A stretch of DNA of 64,000 nucleotides from Chrysochromulina tobinii (lineage: Eukaryota; Haptophyta; Prymnesiales; Chrysochromulinaceae): assembly GCA_001275005.1 (NCBI GenBank), contig JWZX01003407.1, positions 34,045 through 98,044 on the forward strand, written 5' to 3'. Below the pieces are notes generated by a model. It worked only from the letters and a program-made list of their open reading frames with translations. It had not been told where the DNA came from and ran no database searches. Below, piece after piece: positions 9,957 through 19,011 of this stretch (positions are counted from its first letter, which is position 1; each line of letters starts with the position of its first letter). The translations under genes were made by a program, and so were the position numbers.

Positions 9957-10901
9957 ATGGTGTGCACGTTCGTCACGCTGGCGGCTTTCGCGCTTCGCCA
10001 ACATGCTCACTTTCACTCGCTCCGTCACATGCACATGCACGCGCACCGTCACGATGCTGCAGTGTGCTGCAGCCAGCAGCAGTCGACAGCACTGCGCGCG
10101 CTCGAAGCGCTGCCGGCCGATAGCCTCCCGGCTCACCTCGCAGTCATCATGGATGGCAACGCGCGCTGGGCTCGGCGGCACGGACGCCCCGTCGCTGCTG
10201 GTCATGTTGCTGGTGTGGAGGCACTGCGCACGCTGGTGGCCAGCGCAATCGCAGTCAAGCCGCTGCAGACGCTTACCGTGTACGCCTTCTCGTCAGAGAA
10301 CTTTGGCCGCCCTCCGGATGAGGTCGCCGCGCTGCTGCGGCTAATTGAGAGCACACTTGAGCGCGAAGCGAACGGGCTCCACGATCGCGGCGTGCGTCTG
10401 GCATTCGTAGGCGATCTTGAACGCTTGCCCAGCACGCTGCGGGCACTCGTCGACCGGCTCACATCACGAGCGCCGCCAGACTCGGAGCGCCTCGTGCTCG
10501 TGGTTGCCCTCGCGTACGGCGGTCGGCAAGAGATTGTGGCGACCGCTTCACAGCTGGCGGCGCAAGTAGCGCGAGGGGCCCTAAAGGCGGATGCCATTGA
10601 TGAGCTCCTCTTCTCGGAGACGCTGAGGATGAGAGGCGCAGGGCTACGGACGACTATGTCCGACCCTGACCTCTTGCTGAGGACCGGAGGTCACCGGCGA
10701 CTCTCGAACTTTATGCTCTTCCAATGCGCGTACACAGAGCTCCACACGGTGGACGTGCTATGGCCGGATTTTAGCGAGCACGATCTGGTTGGCGTCCTCA
10801 AAGAGTACTCTGGACGAAGGCGCACCTTTGGGGTACGCGAATCTCCGACCGCGGCCGCGGCAACGAAACGAGATTCTGAGTTCGAGATTAACTCGGCTTA
10901 A
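9957..10901 (+). CDS. cis-prenyltransferase (undecaprenyl/dehydrodolichyl diphosphate synthase family)
   Basis: Builds long Z-prenyl diphosphates from FPP/GGPP and IPP. I prefer the ATG at 9957 because it starts a signal-peptide-like leader (M-V-C-T-F-V-T-L-A-A-F-A-L); an in-frame ATG at 9792 would add 55 residues. Family blocks are all present: H-L-A-V-I-M-D-G-N-A-R-W-A (catalytic Asp), G-H-x-x-G, T-V-Y-A-F-S-S-E-N-F, A-Y-G-G-R-Q-E-I-V, D-P-D-L-L-L-R-T-G-G and W-P-D-F. The single-subunit RxG-like C-terminal part is of bacterial/plastid length (about 314 aa). Whether the product goes to the plastid or the ER (dolichol) cannot be decided here. Confidence 0.92.
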   Translation: MVCTFVTLAAFALRQHAHFHSLRHMHMHAHRHDAAVCCSQQQSTALRALEALPADSLPAHLAVIMDGNARWARRHGRPVAAGHVAGVEALRTLVASAIAVKPLQTLTVYAFSSENFGRPPDEVAALLRLIESTLEREANGLHDRGVRLAFVGDLERLPSTLRALVDRLTSRAPPDSERLVLVVALAYGGRQEIVATASQLAAQVARGALKADAIDELLFSETLRMRGAGLRTTMSDPDLLLRTGGHRRLSNFMLFQCAYTELHTVDVLWPDFSEHDLVGVLKEYSGRRRTFGVRESPTAAAATKRDSEFEINSA

Positions 10902-11342
10902 GCACTCCTCTTCAGACTTCGATGTGAGTTTCGAGTACTGTTTCATTATGAATATACCACATGGTACATGCGCACCACATGCGCACGTCACGCCCCGCCC
11001 ATCCGCCATCGGGTGCGGCGTGGCGCGTCCGCGCGGGGCCCAAACCCCCAAGCGCACCCCGTGGCATGCTTTACACACACGCGCGTAGTGCCACCCACAC
11101 CCGCACATACGACATAATACGACACGAAAGGAGGAGTGCGACTAAATTCCTAGGGCGAGGACTTGCGCAATATCCAATCTATGCAAGGCGATTGGCTCGT
11201 CGCGAAGAGTGGGACCTTGGTCTCTGGCCTGCGTGCACAGCCGAGGCCCTTTTGAGTGCAGCCGCGCATCGGCAGCGCCTCTCACGCAAGAGTCTCCTCG
11301 TGCGCGGGCGACCAGCCGCACCACCAACCACGTATCAGCTGA
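10902..11342. other. Convergent intergenic region
   Basis: 440 bp between the cis-prenyltransferase stop and the aspartate aminotransferase stop. Contains a CACATG/ACGCGC-rich stretch and no supportable gene. Confidence 0.5.
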
Positions 11343-12644
11343 TTACTTGGCGCTGCCAATCGGCTTGCCGTTGGTGACTTCATGGATGGCACTCGCTACA
11401 AAGGCGAGGTTGCCACTGTTGAGGCCCGGGAGGGAGATGCGTCCGTCGCGGGTAAGGTAGATGGCGTGCCGCTCCGTGAGCTCATCGCACATGGCAGCGG
11501 TCATGCCCGTGAACGCGAACATGCCGATCTGGTTCTTGACATGCGACCAGTCATGTGTAGAGCCGACCGCCGCAAGCTCCTCGATCAGCCTCAACCGCAT
11601 GGTGCCGATGCGGTCGGCAAGCCCCGCGCAGTCGCCATAGTATTGCCGGCGCAGCTCGGCATTTGAGAGCACCTCGTTGACGATCAGCGCGCCGTGGATG
11701 GGCGGCGACGAGTACATCGGCCGCACGATGCACTTGAGTTGGGAGAGCACACGACCGGCAGACGCAGCGTCGGCGCACACGACCGAGAGCGTACCGACTC
11801 GCTCGCCGTAGAGGCCAAAGTTCTTGGCAAAGGACTGGGCGAGCAAGAGCGAGTGGCCCTCGTCGAGGAAGAGCCGGATGGCGAACGCATCGGCTTCGGC
11901 GTCGCCGGATGCGAAGCCTTGGTAGGCGCAGTCGAGCAGCACGTGGTGGCCCTTGCGCAGGATGGCATTGGAGACGGTGCGCCACTGCTCACTGCTCGGG
12001 TCGACGCCGGTCGGGTTGTGCGCGCAGGCGTGAAGTAGGAAGATCGAGCCCGCAGGCGCTGCCTCGATGTCGGCGAGCAGACCCTCGAAGTCGAAGCCCT
12101 GGGTCGCGCGGTCCAGGTAACGATACTTGCGCACCTCCAGGCCGGCGAGCTGCATGATGTTGATGTGATTGCCCCAGGTCGGGTCGCTCACGTAAATGGC
12201 GGTGCCCTTGGGGAGGAAGCGCGCGTAGAACTCACCGGCCAGCCGGCAAGCGCCGGTGCCCGAGAGCGTCTGAACAGCAGCGATACGGCCCTCTTTAAGG
12301 GCAGCACAGTCGTCGCCATACGCAAATTTAAGTGCGAGCTGAATGAAGCCGGGCAGGCCCTCGATGGGTGCATACTCCTTCTTCTCTCCGCGGGAGAGAA
12401 GCCGAGCCTCTGCAGCCGCCACCGAAGGCAGCACAAACGGCAGCCCAGCATCGTCGCGATAAGCACCAACGGCGAGGTTTACCTTCCCTGGGCGGTTGTT
12501 TTCACGGAAGGCCTGCGCGATGCCCAGAATAGCATCGGGTGGTCCCTGCTCGATGGTGTCTAGATATGCTGAGACTCGTAATGCTGATAGCGGCGGCTTC
12601 GCAGCGAACCCGAGGCTCAGCAGTGTGGCGACGTACTCGAACAT
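11343..12644 (-). CDS. Aspartate aminotransferase (class I, eukaryotic AAT1/AAT2 type)
   Basis: Interconverts aspartate + 2-oxoglutarate and oxaloacetate + glutamate, PLP-dependent. The first ATG in frame is at 12644, giving 433 aa. The leader (M-F-E-Y-V-A-T-L-L-S-L-G-F-A) is hydrophobic and not part of the enzyme fold, which starts near the E-Q-G-P-P-D-A-I-L-G block, so organelle or secretory-route targeting is likely. Diagnostic blocks: V-N-L-A-V-G-A-Y-R-D-D, S-D-P-T-W-G-N-H, H-A-C-A-H-N-P-T-G-V-D-P, and Q-S-F-A-K-N-F-G-L-Y-G-E-R-V-G with the Schiff-base lysine. Single exon, full length. Confidence 0.95.
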   Translation of the reverse strand: MFEYVATLLSLGFAAKPPLSALRVSAYLDTIEQGPPDAILGIAQAFRENNRPGKVNLAVGAYRDDAGLPFVLPSVAAAEARLLSRGEKKEYAPIEGLPGFIQLALKFAYGDDCAALKEGRIAAVQTLSGTGACRLAGEFYARFLPKGTAIYVSDPTWGNHINIMQLAGLEVRKYRYLDRATQGFDFEGLLADIEAAPAGSIFLLHACAHNPTGVDPSSEQWRTVSNAILRKGHHVLLDCAYQGFASGDAEADAFAIRLFLDEGHSLLLAQSFAKNFGLYGERVGTLSVVCADAASAGRVLSQLKCIVRPMYSSPPIHGALIVNEVLSNAELRRQYYGDCAGLADRIGTMRLRLIEELAAVGSTHDWSHVKNQIGMFAFTGMTAAMCDELTERHAIYLTRDGRISLPGLNSGNLAFVASAIHEVTNGKPIGSAK

Positions 12645-12879
12645 TCTCTCAACCTTCTGGTCAATGTGTGAATGGCAGTGTGAATACACCAAAGTTCACT
12701 CTTGTGAGCAGGCAATGTTGGTGGGAACTGTAGAATCTCGGAATCTATGTGAATTTCACAGTCAAAGAAGAAGCAAAAGACTCAGTAATTCACGTTTCGC
12801 CGGCACCACACACGCGCCCACGACGCAAACAAATCCTCACTAATCAGTGACTGACTCTGTATGTAGGTGTAGCATCCGC

Positions 12880-13748
12880 TCAAAGCGAGTCCGGGAACGA
12901 CGCAACCGACGACGCAAGGTTCTCCTCGAGCAGCGACGGGAACGCAGCGAACACGATAGCGATAACGCCGATCCCAATGACGATGAATCCAATGACATTG
13001 TTCTTGTAGGGGGCGACGAGCTCTTGCTTGAGCTTGTCGGGGGCGTACGCATCCTTCTTGAGCTTGTACTTGGATCGGCGCTCACCGGCTGCGTTCTCGC
13101 GATCGATCTCGTCCTTGAGCAGGAGGGGGTCGACATAGTAATCTGTGAGAGAGGAACCAACATGTCAGCGTATGCGTCCCATGCAGCATCGCGCAGCCGT
13201 CCGCAGCAGCAGGGCAGCCAGATTCGGGGATCGATCCTTGCCACACTACCCTCGCCTTGCTCGCGCTTTGCGTCGAGAGTGTCGCCGTTGAACGCAGCAA
13301 GGATGGCCTCGTCGGTGGAGGCACGCGCCCCCGCCACGAGCGGAACGTATTTTGTGTCGCCACGCTCGGAGGGTGTCCGCAGCTTTCGGCTCCTTCGTGT
13401 GCGCTTGAGCGACTTGATGGGCGCAAGGCGGCGACGCTGTGACTCGGTGAGCAAGCCACTCACATCGAGGCCATCCGGCTTGACCAGCTGCAGCTCGCCG
13501 TCGGCTCCGCGTGTTATGAGCATCGCCCCAGACCCCGATTCAAGTGGTGCGTCGAGCGGCAGCGGCGGCAGAGGAGCTGGAATCACCTCGGGCTCCGTGT
13601 CAGATTCTGCCATGTGAATGGAGCTGATGACCAAGGGTGTCAATCGCAGTCCCGGCCGTCCTTTGTAGCCACCACACCTCCATGCACCGACGCCACTGAT
13701 GTGAACGGCCACGACGAATAGGTTTATCAAAAGCCTGTGTGCTGCCAT
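12880..13748 (-). CDS. Uncharacterised 253-aa protein with signal-like leader and C-terminal membrane helix
   Basis: I do not recognise a family. Exon 1 is 13748-13250, the intron 13143-13249, and exon 2 13142-12880; the spliced length is 762 nt, a clean 254 codons. The ATG at 13748 is the first in frame. The N-terminus is a signal peptide-like segment (M-A-A-H-R-L-L-I-N-L-F-V-V-A-V), compatible with plastid targeting. The middle is polar, with a basic R-R-R-L-A-P-I-K-S-L-K-R block near residue 115. The spliced exon 2 encodes a D-E-I-D-R-E-N-A-A-G-E-R-R-S-K-Y-K-L-K block, then a single transmembrane helix (V-I-G-F-I-V-I-G-I-G-V-I-A-I-V-F) about 20 residues from the end. A thylakoid or envelope tail-anchored protein is a guess. 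Confidence 0.72.
13143..13249 (-). other. Intron of the 253-aa membrane-anchored protein gene
   Basis: 107-bp GT-AG intron on the minus strand, donor GTAGTG and acceptor CTCACAG. Splicing yields Gln-Gly-Glu-Asp-Tyr-Tyr-Val-Asp and opens the frame that carries the C-terminal transmembrane helix. Confidence 0.75.
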
Positions 13749-14051
13749 CGTTGCAGATGTCTGTTCTGGAGGCGCCCGCGCGTTCAGAGGCGAGCTGAAA
13801 AGATGCTCCACGAGCGCACGCTGAGAATCTCCTCGGTCGAGGAGCGAAGTTCAAACCAAAAAATACCGGGTAATGTAGGCTATAGCGCATACGTTCAGCC
13901 TGTCTCGAGACAATCGGTCAAAAATTTCATGAATGGTTATACCGTAATCTTGGGCCTTCAAGATATCTCGTGAGCCGAAAGTGCAAGCCGTGCCGCGCCG
14001 ACGAGCGCGAGCACGCGACGCGAAGCGCCAGGAAAGTCGACGGCGGCAGCA

Positions 14052-15536
14052 ATGAGGGCTCAAGCAGACACGAAGTTCCCGAGCGCGGTTCGATTCGCTG
14101 CGCTTCTGGTCACTCTTGTCGCCGCGCCAGCCGATGCCGTCGCGCTCGAGGGCGTCCGAACGGCCATTGTCGGGGGTGGCGCCTCCGGCCTGCTGCTCGC
14201 CCACCGTCTGCTCGATGAGGGCGCAACGGTCAGCCTCTTTGAGAGCCGTGCCGACCCTCGACACAGCAACAGCCTCGAAGGTCGTGCGTACGCCTTGGGA
14301 CTGGGCCTGCGGGGTCGCACGGCATTGAGGACCGTGGATGAGCGCCTGTGGAAAGACGTCGCGGCGTCGGGCTTTGCCAGCGACCGATTCACTCTGCACC
14401 TGCCCTTTGGCTCGTTCGATCTTCGCAAGCCCGACCCAGCGCAGGAACCCAGTATCCTCATCTACCAGACTGCGCTGTGCTCGGCGATGCTGAGCTCGCT
14501 CGAGGAGCGCCATGCCGCTTCGGGTCGCCTGTTCATGAATTTTGAGTGCCGCGTCGAGACGGTCGATGCGCGCACGGGCGCTGTCTGTGTCGCACCCCTG
14601 GCAGGGTCGGCGCCGGCGATTGAGACGTTTGATCTCGTATGCGGCTGCGACGGAGTCAACTCGGCGGTCCGCGCGGCTGTGGCCGAGCAATCCCTCGCTT
14701 TCAACGCCGAGCTTACAACACTGCCAGGCTCCCTCAAGGTGCTGCGACTCGACGCGATGCCGAGCACCCTCACGCCGGACGCTGTGCATCTGGTGCCTGG
14801 GGCGGGGGGGATGGCAGCCTTTCTGGAGCCGACGGCGAATGGCGCGTGCGCGCTCATCAGCTGGCAGACGCCGACGGGCAGGAGCGATGGCCGCTCAGAC
14901 GCCATTGACCCGGGCGCCCTGACCGATGCCGACGAGACTCGGCGTTTTCTGGCGTCCAGCTTCCCTCTGATCAGCACCGCGCTGAATCAGACGGATGTGG
15001 GTGCTCAGTTTGTGGCGCAGCGCATCTCGAGAGCGAGCACCGTGCGCTGCAACACCTACCATTTCGGGCAGGTCGTCCTCCTCGGCGACGCGGCGCACTC
15101 GACCGGAGGCGCGAGCGGCCAGGGCTGCAATACGGCGCTGGCGGATGCAGCGGCACTGGCGACGATGCTCACCGAAGCGCGCGCAAGACGTCGGACGCAG
15201 ACGCCGGCGGCCGTCGCGGCGGCACTCGCCCGCTACTCCCGCGAACGTCTGCCTGAGGGGCACGCGCTGCTCGATCTGTCAGTTGGGCCCAGCCGAGCGC
15301 TCAGCCCACTCAGCCGCCTGCTCGGTGTGCTCGGGACTCTCAAAGACACGCTGCTGTTCAAGCTCGGGGTAGGGGAGCCGCCGCTCCAGACGCTGCTCAC
15401 CACCTCGCTTAAGAGCTTTGCTCAGATCCGGCGCGAGCGAGAGTGGAACTACGGGCCGTTCCCGACGGACGCCGAGTTCGACGCACAGATTGCACGAGCG
15501 ACCGCGACGGAGGAGCAGATTCTGGAGCGGGTGTGA
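14052..15536 (+). CDS. FAD-dependent monooxygenase (kynurenine 3-monooxygenase/UbiH-like)
   Basis: Aromatic hydroxylase family flavoprotein of 494 aa. An N-terminal hydrophobic leader (residues about 12-27, ending Ala-Asp-Ala) precedes the FAD-binding fold, so the enzyme probably enters the plastid or secretory route. Motifs: the nucleotide-binding T-A-I-V-G-G-G-A-S-G-L-L-L-A-H at about 38-52, a D-G-type motif G-C-D-G-V-N-S-A-V-R near 202, and the second FAD motif L-L-G-D-A-A-H-S-T-G-G-A-S-G-Q-G-C-N near 344. The substrate cannot be deduced; the order of motifs is closest to kynurenine 3-monooxygenase-like proteins. Single exon; start chosen at the ATG at 14052 that gives the leader. Confidence 0.85.
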   Translation: MRAQADTKFPSAVRFAALLVTLVAAPADAVALEGVRTAIVGGGASGLLLAHRLLDEGATVSLFESRADPRHSNSLEGRAYALGLGLRGRTALRTVDERLWKDVAASGFASDRFTLHLPFGSFDLRKPDPAQEPSILIYQTALCSAMLSSLEERHAASGRLFMNFECRVETVDARTGAVCVAPLAGSAPAIETFDLVCGCDGVNSAVRAAVAEQSLAFNAELTTLPGSLKVLRLDAMPSTLTPDAVHLVPGAGGMAAFLEPTANGACALISWQTPTGRSDGRSDAIDPGALTDADETRRFLASSFPLISTALNQTDVGAQFVAQRISRASTVRCNTYHFGQVVLLGDAAHSTGGASGQGCNTALADAAALATMLTEARARRRTQTPAAVAAALARYSRERLPEGHALLDLSVGPSRALSPLSRLLGVLGTLKDTLLFKLGVGEPPLQTLLTTSLKSFAQIRREREWNYGPFPTDAEFDAQIARATATEEQILERV

Positions 15537-16336
15537 GCTAAGGGCACGTGCCATTCACACGCGCGTTTGCATTTGTTCGTGAGGCGCAAGACAGCAGTCA
15601 GCACACCAATTGCACCACATGCACGCACGAGACGATCTAAATCAGCTGTGAGTTTGGTACGGCTACTTCTGAGGCCGCGAGATTATCGGGACGGTTCCGC
15701 AAGAACTCAGTTCTGTCTGGCTCCCTCAGTCTGGCAACGGCCGATTCAATTAGACTTACCACTTAGTCCACACCGGAAGGAGTCGTCCGACGCGTTACAC
15801 GTTTGTACGGTACGTACTCACGTTTCGAGATACACGAGAACGAGTCCCACTCCCAGATACCCGACCCCGTTATATAGGCTGCTTATACGCGTTATAGCGG
15901 CGTGCACCCACCATTAACCGTACGGTCCTCATTTCACATTTCTCATGACCATAATTAGTGCTCTATAGTATAACAGATCTTGAACGACATTATGAGTATA
16001 GCTTATATCGTAATTTTATCGGGTCGTGTGAAGTCGTGTGTAGACCGAGGTAAGACCGAGGGGAGCGGAGGCAGGGCCGTCCTTTGAGACGGTGTCGGGT
16101 GTGGGGAGTTAGGGGGAACCGCGACGAAACGGACGGATTATTGGGCCAAGTTCAGGGTGCCGTACCCGGTAGCACTGGTTGACGCGTCGGTAGGGTTAAC
16201 GTTCACAGGCTGTCACAGGCCATGTTCGGTTCGACTCCCCTCACCGGATAACGGTTTAGCACACATACAACCGCCCGCGTTGGCTGATGTCTTTGCACGC
16301 GCCGTCGGAGAGCCTCGTGACCTTACTCTAGTAAGC
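15537..16336. other. Intergenic region upstream of the kinase gene
   Basis: 800 bp. The part at 15940-16020 is markedly AT-rich for this genome (runs such as ACATTATGAG and TTATATCG) and may be promoter-proximal. An in-frame ATG at 16157 could extend the kinase by 60 residues but that stretch is not kinase-like. I see no other gene. Confidence 0.45.
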
Positions 16337-18436
16337 ATGGGGTGCGGCGTTAGCAAGTCGCCTCGTGTGTACCCGGCCGGCCCTGGCAGCGGCGAACGCA
16401 CATGGAGCGTGAACTACGAGGAGACCGCCCGAAAGCTATCACAGCGGCATCGAGATCTCATGGAGAAGTTGAGCCAAGTGAGGGACCCATCGGGTGCGGC
16501 TGTGATTGAGAAGGATGGCTCGCAGCTTGCGCGAGTGAATGGCTTTAAGATCGTGCGTCCACTAGGCAGAGGCGCCTTTGGCGAGGTTTTCCTCGCACAG
16601 CAGTTCGACGACCACTATGCCATCAAGGTGTTACGCAAGTCGGCACTCAAGAAGCTCCATCGCCCAGGCCCCGGAGTGGCGTGGGGACGCGGGCGCACCA
16701 TCGCCGCGGTCGCGTCTGTGAAGACGGAGATCGCGATGATGAAGAAGATCGAGCACCCAAATTGTGTACACATTTATGATGTGATCCTGGACCCCGCTTG
16801 CGACGAGGTGTTCCTCGTGATCGAGTACGTCGACGGCGGCCCGTCGCAAAAGTTTGACGCCGATGGTCGGCCGATCCCGTTGCCTGAGAGCGAGATCTGG
16901 TCGTACCTGCGCCACCTGACTATGGGGCTCGAGTACCTCCACATGCACGCCATCATCCACCGCGACATCAAGCCCGAGAACCTGCTACTCGCTAAGACCC
17001 CAAAGCTCGGCCAGATCCTCAAGATTGCCGACTTTGGCACCTCATGCCTGTGCGAGGGCGACGCGAACGCGCAAAGGACGGCGGGCACGCCAGCGTTCTT
17101 CTCGCCCGAACGTTGCACCACCGAGGCATCGGGCACGTACGACGGGCGCGTGGTGGACTTGTGGGCTGTAGGCGTCACCATCTTCCTTTGGGTCTGCGGT
17201 TGGACTCCCTACACGGCGCCGACGACTGCCTTGCTCATGGAGACGATCGCCAACGCGCCCGAGCGTGCAGTCGCGCCCGAGAAGACGTCGCCCGGGCTCG
17301 CATCGGTCATCGAGGGCTTACTGACGCGCGAAGTGGCCACGCGTCTGACCTTGGTTCAGCTCCGCCTGCACGAATGGCTCACGGAAGGTGGCACGCAGCC
17401 GTTACCACCGCAGCCGATTATGAAGATCCAGGTGACACCTGCTGAGATTGAGCAGGCCTTTACCAATCGCAAGGCGGTGGCGGTCGGTTCGGCTGCGGGG
17501 CCGTCGGCTCTGGGCAAGGCGCTCGCATTTGTGCAGCATGGGGACGGCTCGTCGACGAGCCCAAGCAGCGCCGGCGCTGCAGCCGGTTGGTTGCGTGAGG
17601 GGGAGAGCACCATCCGTAAGCGGAGCAACGAGGCCGAGGCAAAGTTCTACCGCGCCATTGGTGCGTCGGGCAACCTGGCGCCGCACATCCCGGCCACGTA
17701 CTCAATCGGTCCGGCGGACGTGTTGTTGCCTGACGGCTCGGAGGCGCACGATATTGTGATGGAGGACCTCGTGGCCGGGATGACGCGCCCATGCGCGATG
17801 GCACTCGTCATGGGCACGCGCACAGTCACAGCAGCCGACCTCGCACAGGGCGAGGCGCGCGCCGACCTGCTGCGCGCCGTTGACGAGCTGGATCCGAACT
17901 CGGTCATGGCTGTGGAGCGCGAGAGGGGGGGGCTCACGCAGGCGCGCTACCTTGCCTTCCTCGACGCGCGCTCGTCGACGAGCACGCTCGGCTTCCGCCT
18001 CGACTCTGCCAAGACGATGGTCAACGGCAAGCTCGACGCGCTGCCGCTGCCCGAGGGCGTGGAGCTCGACGCACTGCGGGAGGAGTCGCATGTGAGCGCG
18101 GCCATTGCCAAGTTTGTGCAGCACGACACGCAGATCGCGAACGCGCTGTTTCTCAAGCTCAAGACACTTCTCAACGCGCTCCAGCAATCCAAGTTCTTCC
18201 CAAAGCACGCCTTTTTGCGCACGACGTTGCTCTTCGTTTACGACGATGCCAACCGCGCCAACGTGCAGATCAGGATCATGAATTTCAGCGCCGCATACGC
18301 GTTGCCTGAGGGCGAGGCTGTGAGCCACGACGTGCCGTGGGACAGCACTGCGGAATGCCACGAGGACGGCTACCTTATCGGTGTGCACTCGCTCGTGCGG
18401 ATCATGACGGTGCTCAGCGAGAGTCAGACTCGGTAG
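16337..18436 (+). CDS. CaMKK-like protein kinase fused to a degenerate IP3-kinase-type (IPK) domain
   Basis: Start placed at the ATG at 16337 because it begins M-G-C-G-V-S-K-S, a strong N-myristoylation site with an adjacent palmitoylatable Cys3; 699 aa. Kinase domain at about 70-350: G-R-G-A-F-G-E-V loop (78-84), Lys97, an Arg-Pro insert region (about 108-120) like CaMK kinases, H-R-D 208-210, D-F-G 232-234, A-G-T-P-A-F-F-S-P-E. After a linker (about 360-430) comes an inositol polyphosphate kinase fold: E-A-K-F-Y at 434-438, a P-x-x-x-D-x-K-x-G equivalent at 485-493, S-S-T-S-T-L-G-F-R-L at 546-555, and the closing D-G-Y-L-I-G block (677-682). In this second domain the motif Asp and Lys are Ala489 and Val491, and the metal Asp of the I-D-F block is Asn649. 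So the kinase looks active and the IPK domain looks catalytically dead. Membrane-bound signalling role is inferred. Confidence 0.9.
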   Translation: MGCGVSKSPRVYPAGPGSGERTWSVNYEETARKLSQRHRDLMEKLSQVRDPSGAAVIEKDGSQLARVNGFKIVRPLGRGAFGEVFLAQQFDDHYAIKVLRKSALKKLHRPGPGVAWGRGRTIAAVASVKTEIAMMKKIEHPNCVHIYDVILDPACDEVFLVIEYVDGGPSQKFDADGRPIPLPESEIWSYLRHLTMGLEYLHMHAIIHRDIKPENLLLAKTPKLGQILKIADFGTSCLCEGDANAQRTAGTPAFFSPERCTTEASGTYDGRVVDLWAVGVTIFLWVCGWTPYTAPTTALLMETIANAPERAVAPEKTSPGLASVIEGLLTREVATRLTLVQLRLHEWLTEGGTQPLPPQPIMKIQVTPAEIEQAFTNRKAVAVGSAAGPSALGKALAFVQHGDGSSTSPSSAGAAAGWLREGESTIRKRSNEAEAKFYRAIGASGNLAPHIPATYSIGPADVLLPDGSEAHDIVMEDLVAGMTRPCAMALVMGTRTVTAADLAQGEARADLLRAVDELDPNSVMAVERERGGLTQARYLAFLDARSSTSTLGFRLDSAKTMVNGKLDALPLPEGVELDALREESHVSAAIAKFVQHDTQIANALFLKLKTLLNALQQSKFFPKHAFLRTTLLFVYDDANRANVQIRIMNFSAAYALPEGEAVSHDVPWDSTAECHEDGYLIGVHSLVRIMTVLSESQTR

Positions 18437-18565
18437 GTTTGATAAAGGTTGATAGTGATGCGGTACGCTTATCGGTGTGCACTCGCTCGTGCGGATCATG
18501 CTTACAGTTACACATGACGGTGCTTTCAGGTTTCAGCGCAGACGTCGCAGAGAGTCAGACTCGGT
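18374..18565. repeat. Imperfect tandem duplication of the kinase gene 3' end
   Basis: The 33 bp at 18374-18406 recur exactly at 18468-18500. Then 8 bp (ACGGTGCT) and about 17 bp (ending AGAGTCAGACTCGGT) also recur, but separated by insertions of 16 bp and about 24 bp. The segment GATAAAGGTTGAT after the first copy also reappears near 18637. Nothing indicates that the second copy is translated. Confidence 0.85.
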
Positions 18566-19011
18566 GTCTCGGTCGTAGCGGGATTGATAAAACTCGGGTT
18601 GATACGCTCTTGATTTTAGCGGATTGCGGTTTTGTGATAAAGGTTGATGTGAATGCTGAATCGGGCGGCGCGGCCCCGACGTGCGTGCCGTGCAGGTTTT
18701 TGCTGCGGTGGGGTTGGGCGCCCGGGGGGCACGATGGCTTCATGTCGTTCGGTAGATAGTTTAGATGGTCGACCGACTCACTCCGTCCGGGCAGGATTCG
18801 ACGATAGAACACGTCGCACACGCCCGGGCCTCACGCTTCATCACCCAGCTCGCCCCTCCGCGAACCCAACTTGTCAGCGCATGGCGCGCCAGTGGTTTCG
18901 TTGGGCTGGCATCATGTCGTCGAGAGATTCGGTGTGCGCGCGTAAGGCGTTCGTGTGCGCAATAGCGCGAGAAGCATTGTGAAGCAACTCCTCCACCTCT
19001 TCAGCCAGAAA
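18437..19011. other. Convergent 3' region, kinase / MsrA
   Basis: 575 bp between two converging stops. It contains the duplicated kinase 3' end and must also hold the MsrA 3' UTR on the minus strand, where a SECIS element is expected. Minus-strand ATGA tetranucleotides lie at 18915-18912, 18841-18838 and 18743-18740, but I could not fold a canonical SECIS around any of them by eye. Confidence 0.45.

Noticed and set aside
16157-16336. Upstream 60-codon extension of the kinase
   Set aside because: Not conserved-looking, and it would bury the M-G-C-G-V-S myristoylation start at 16337.
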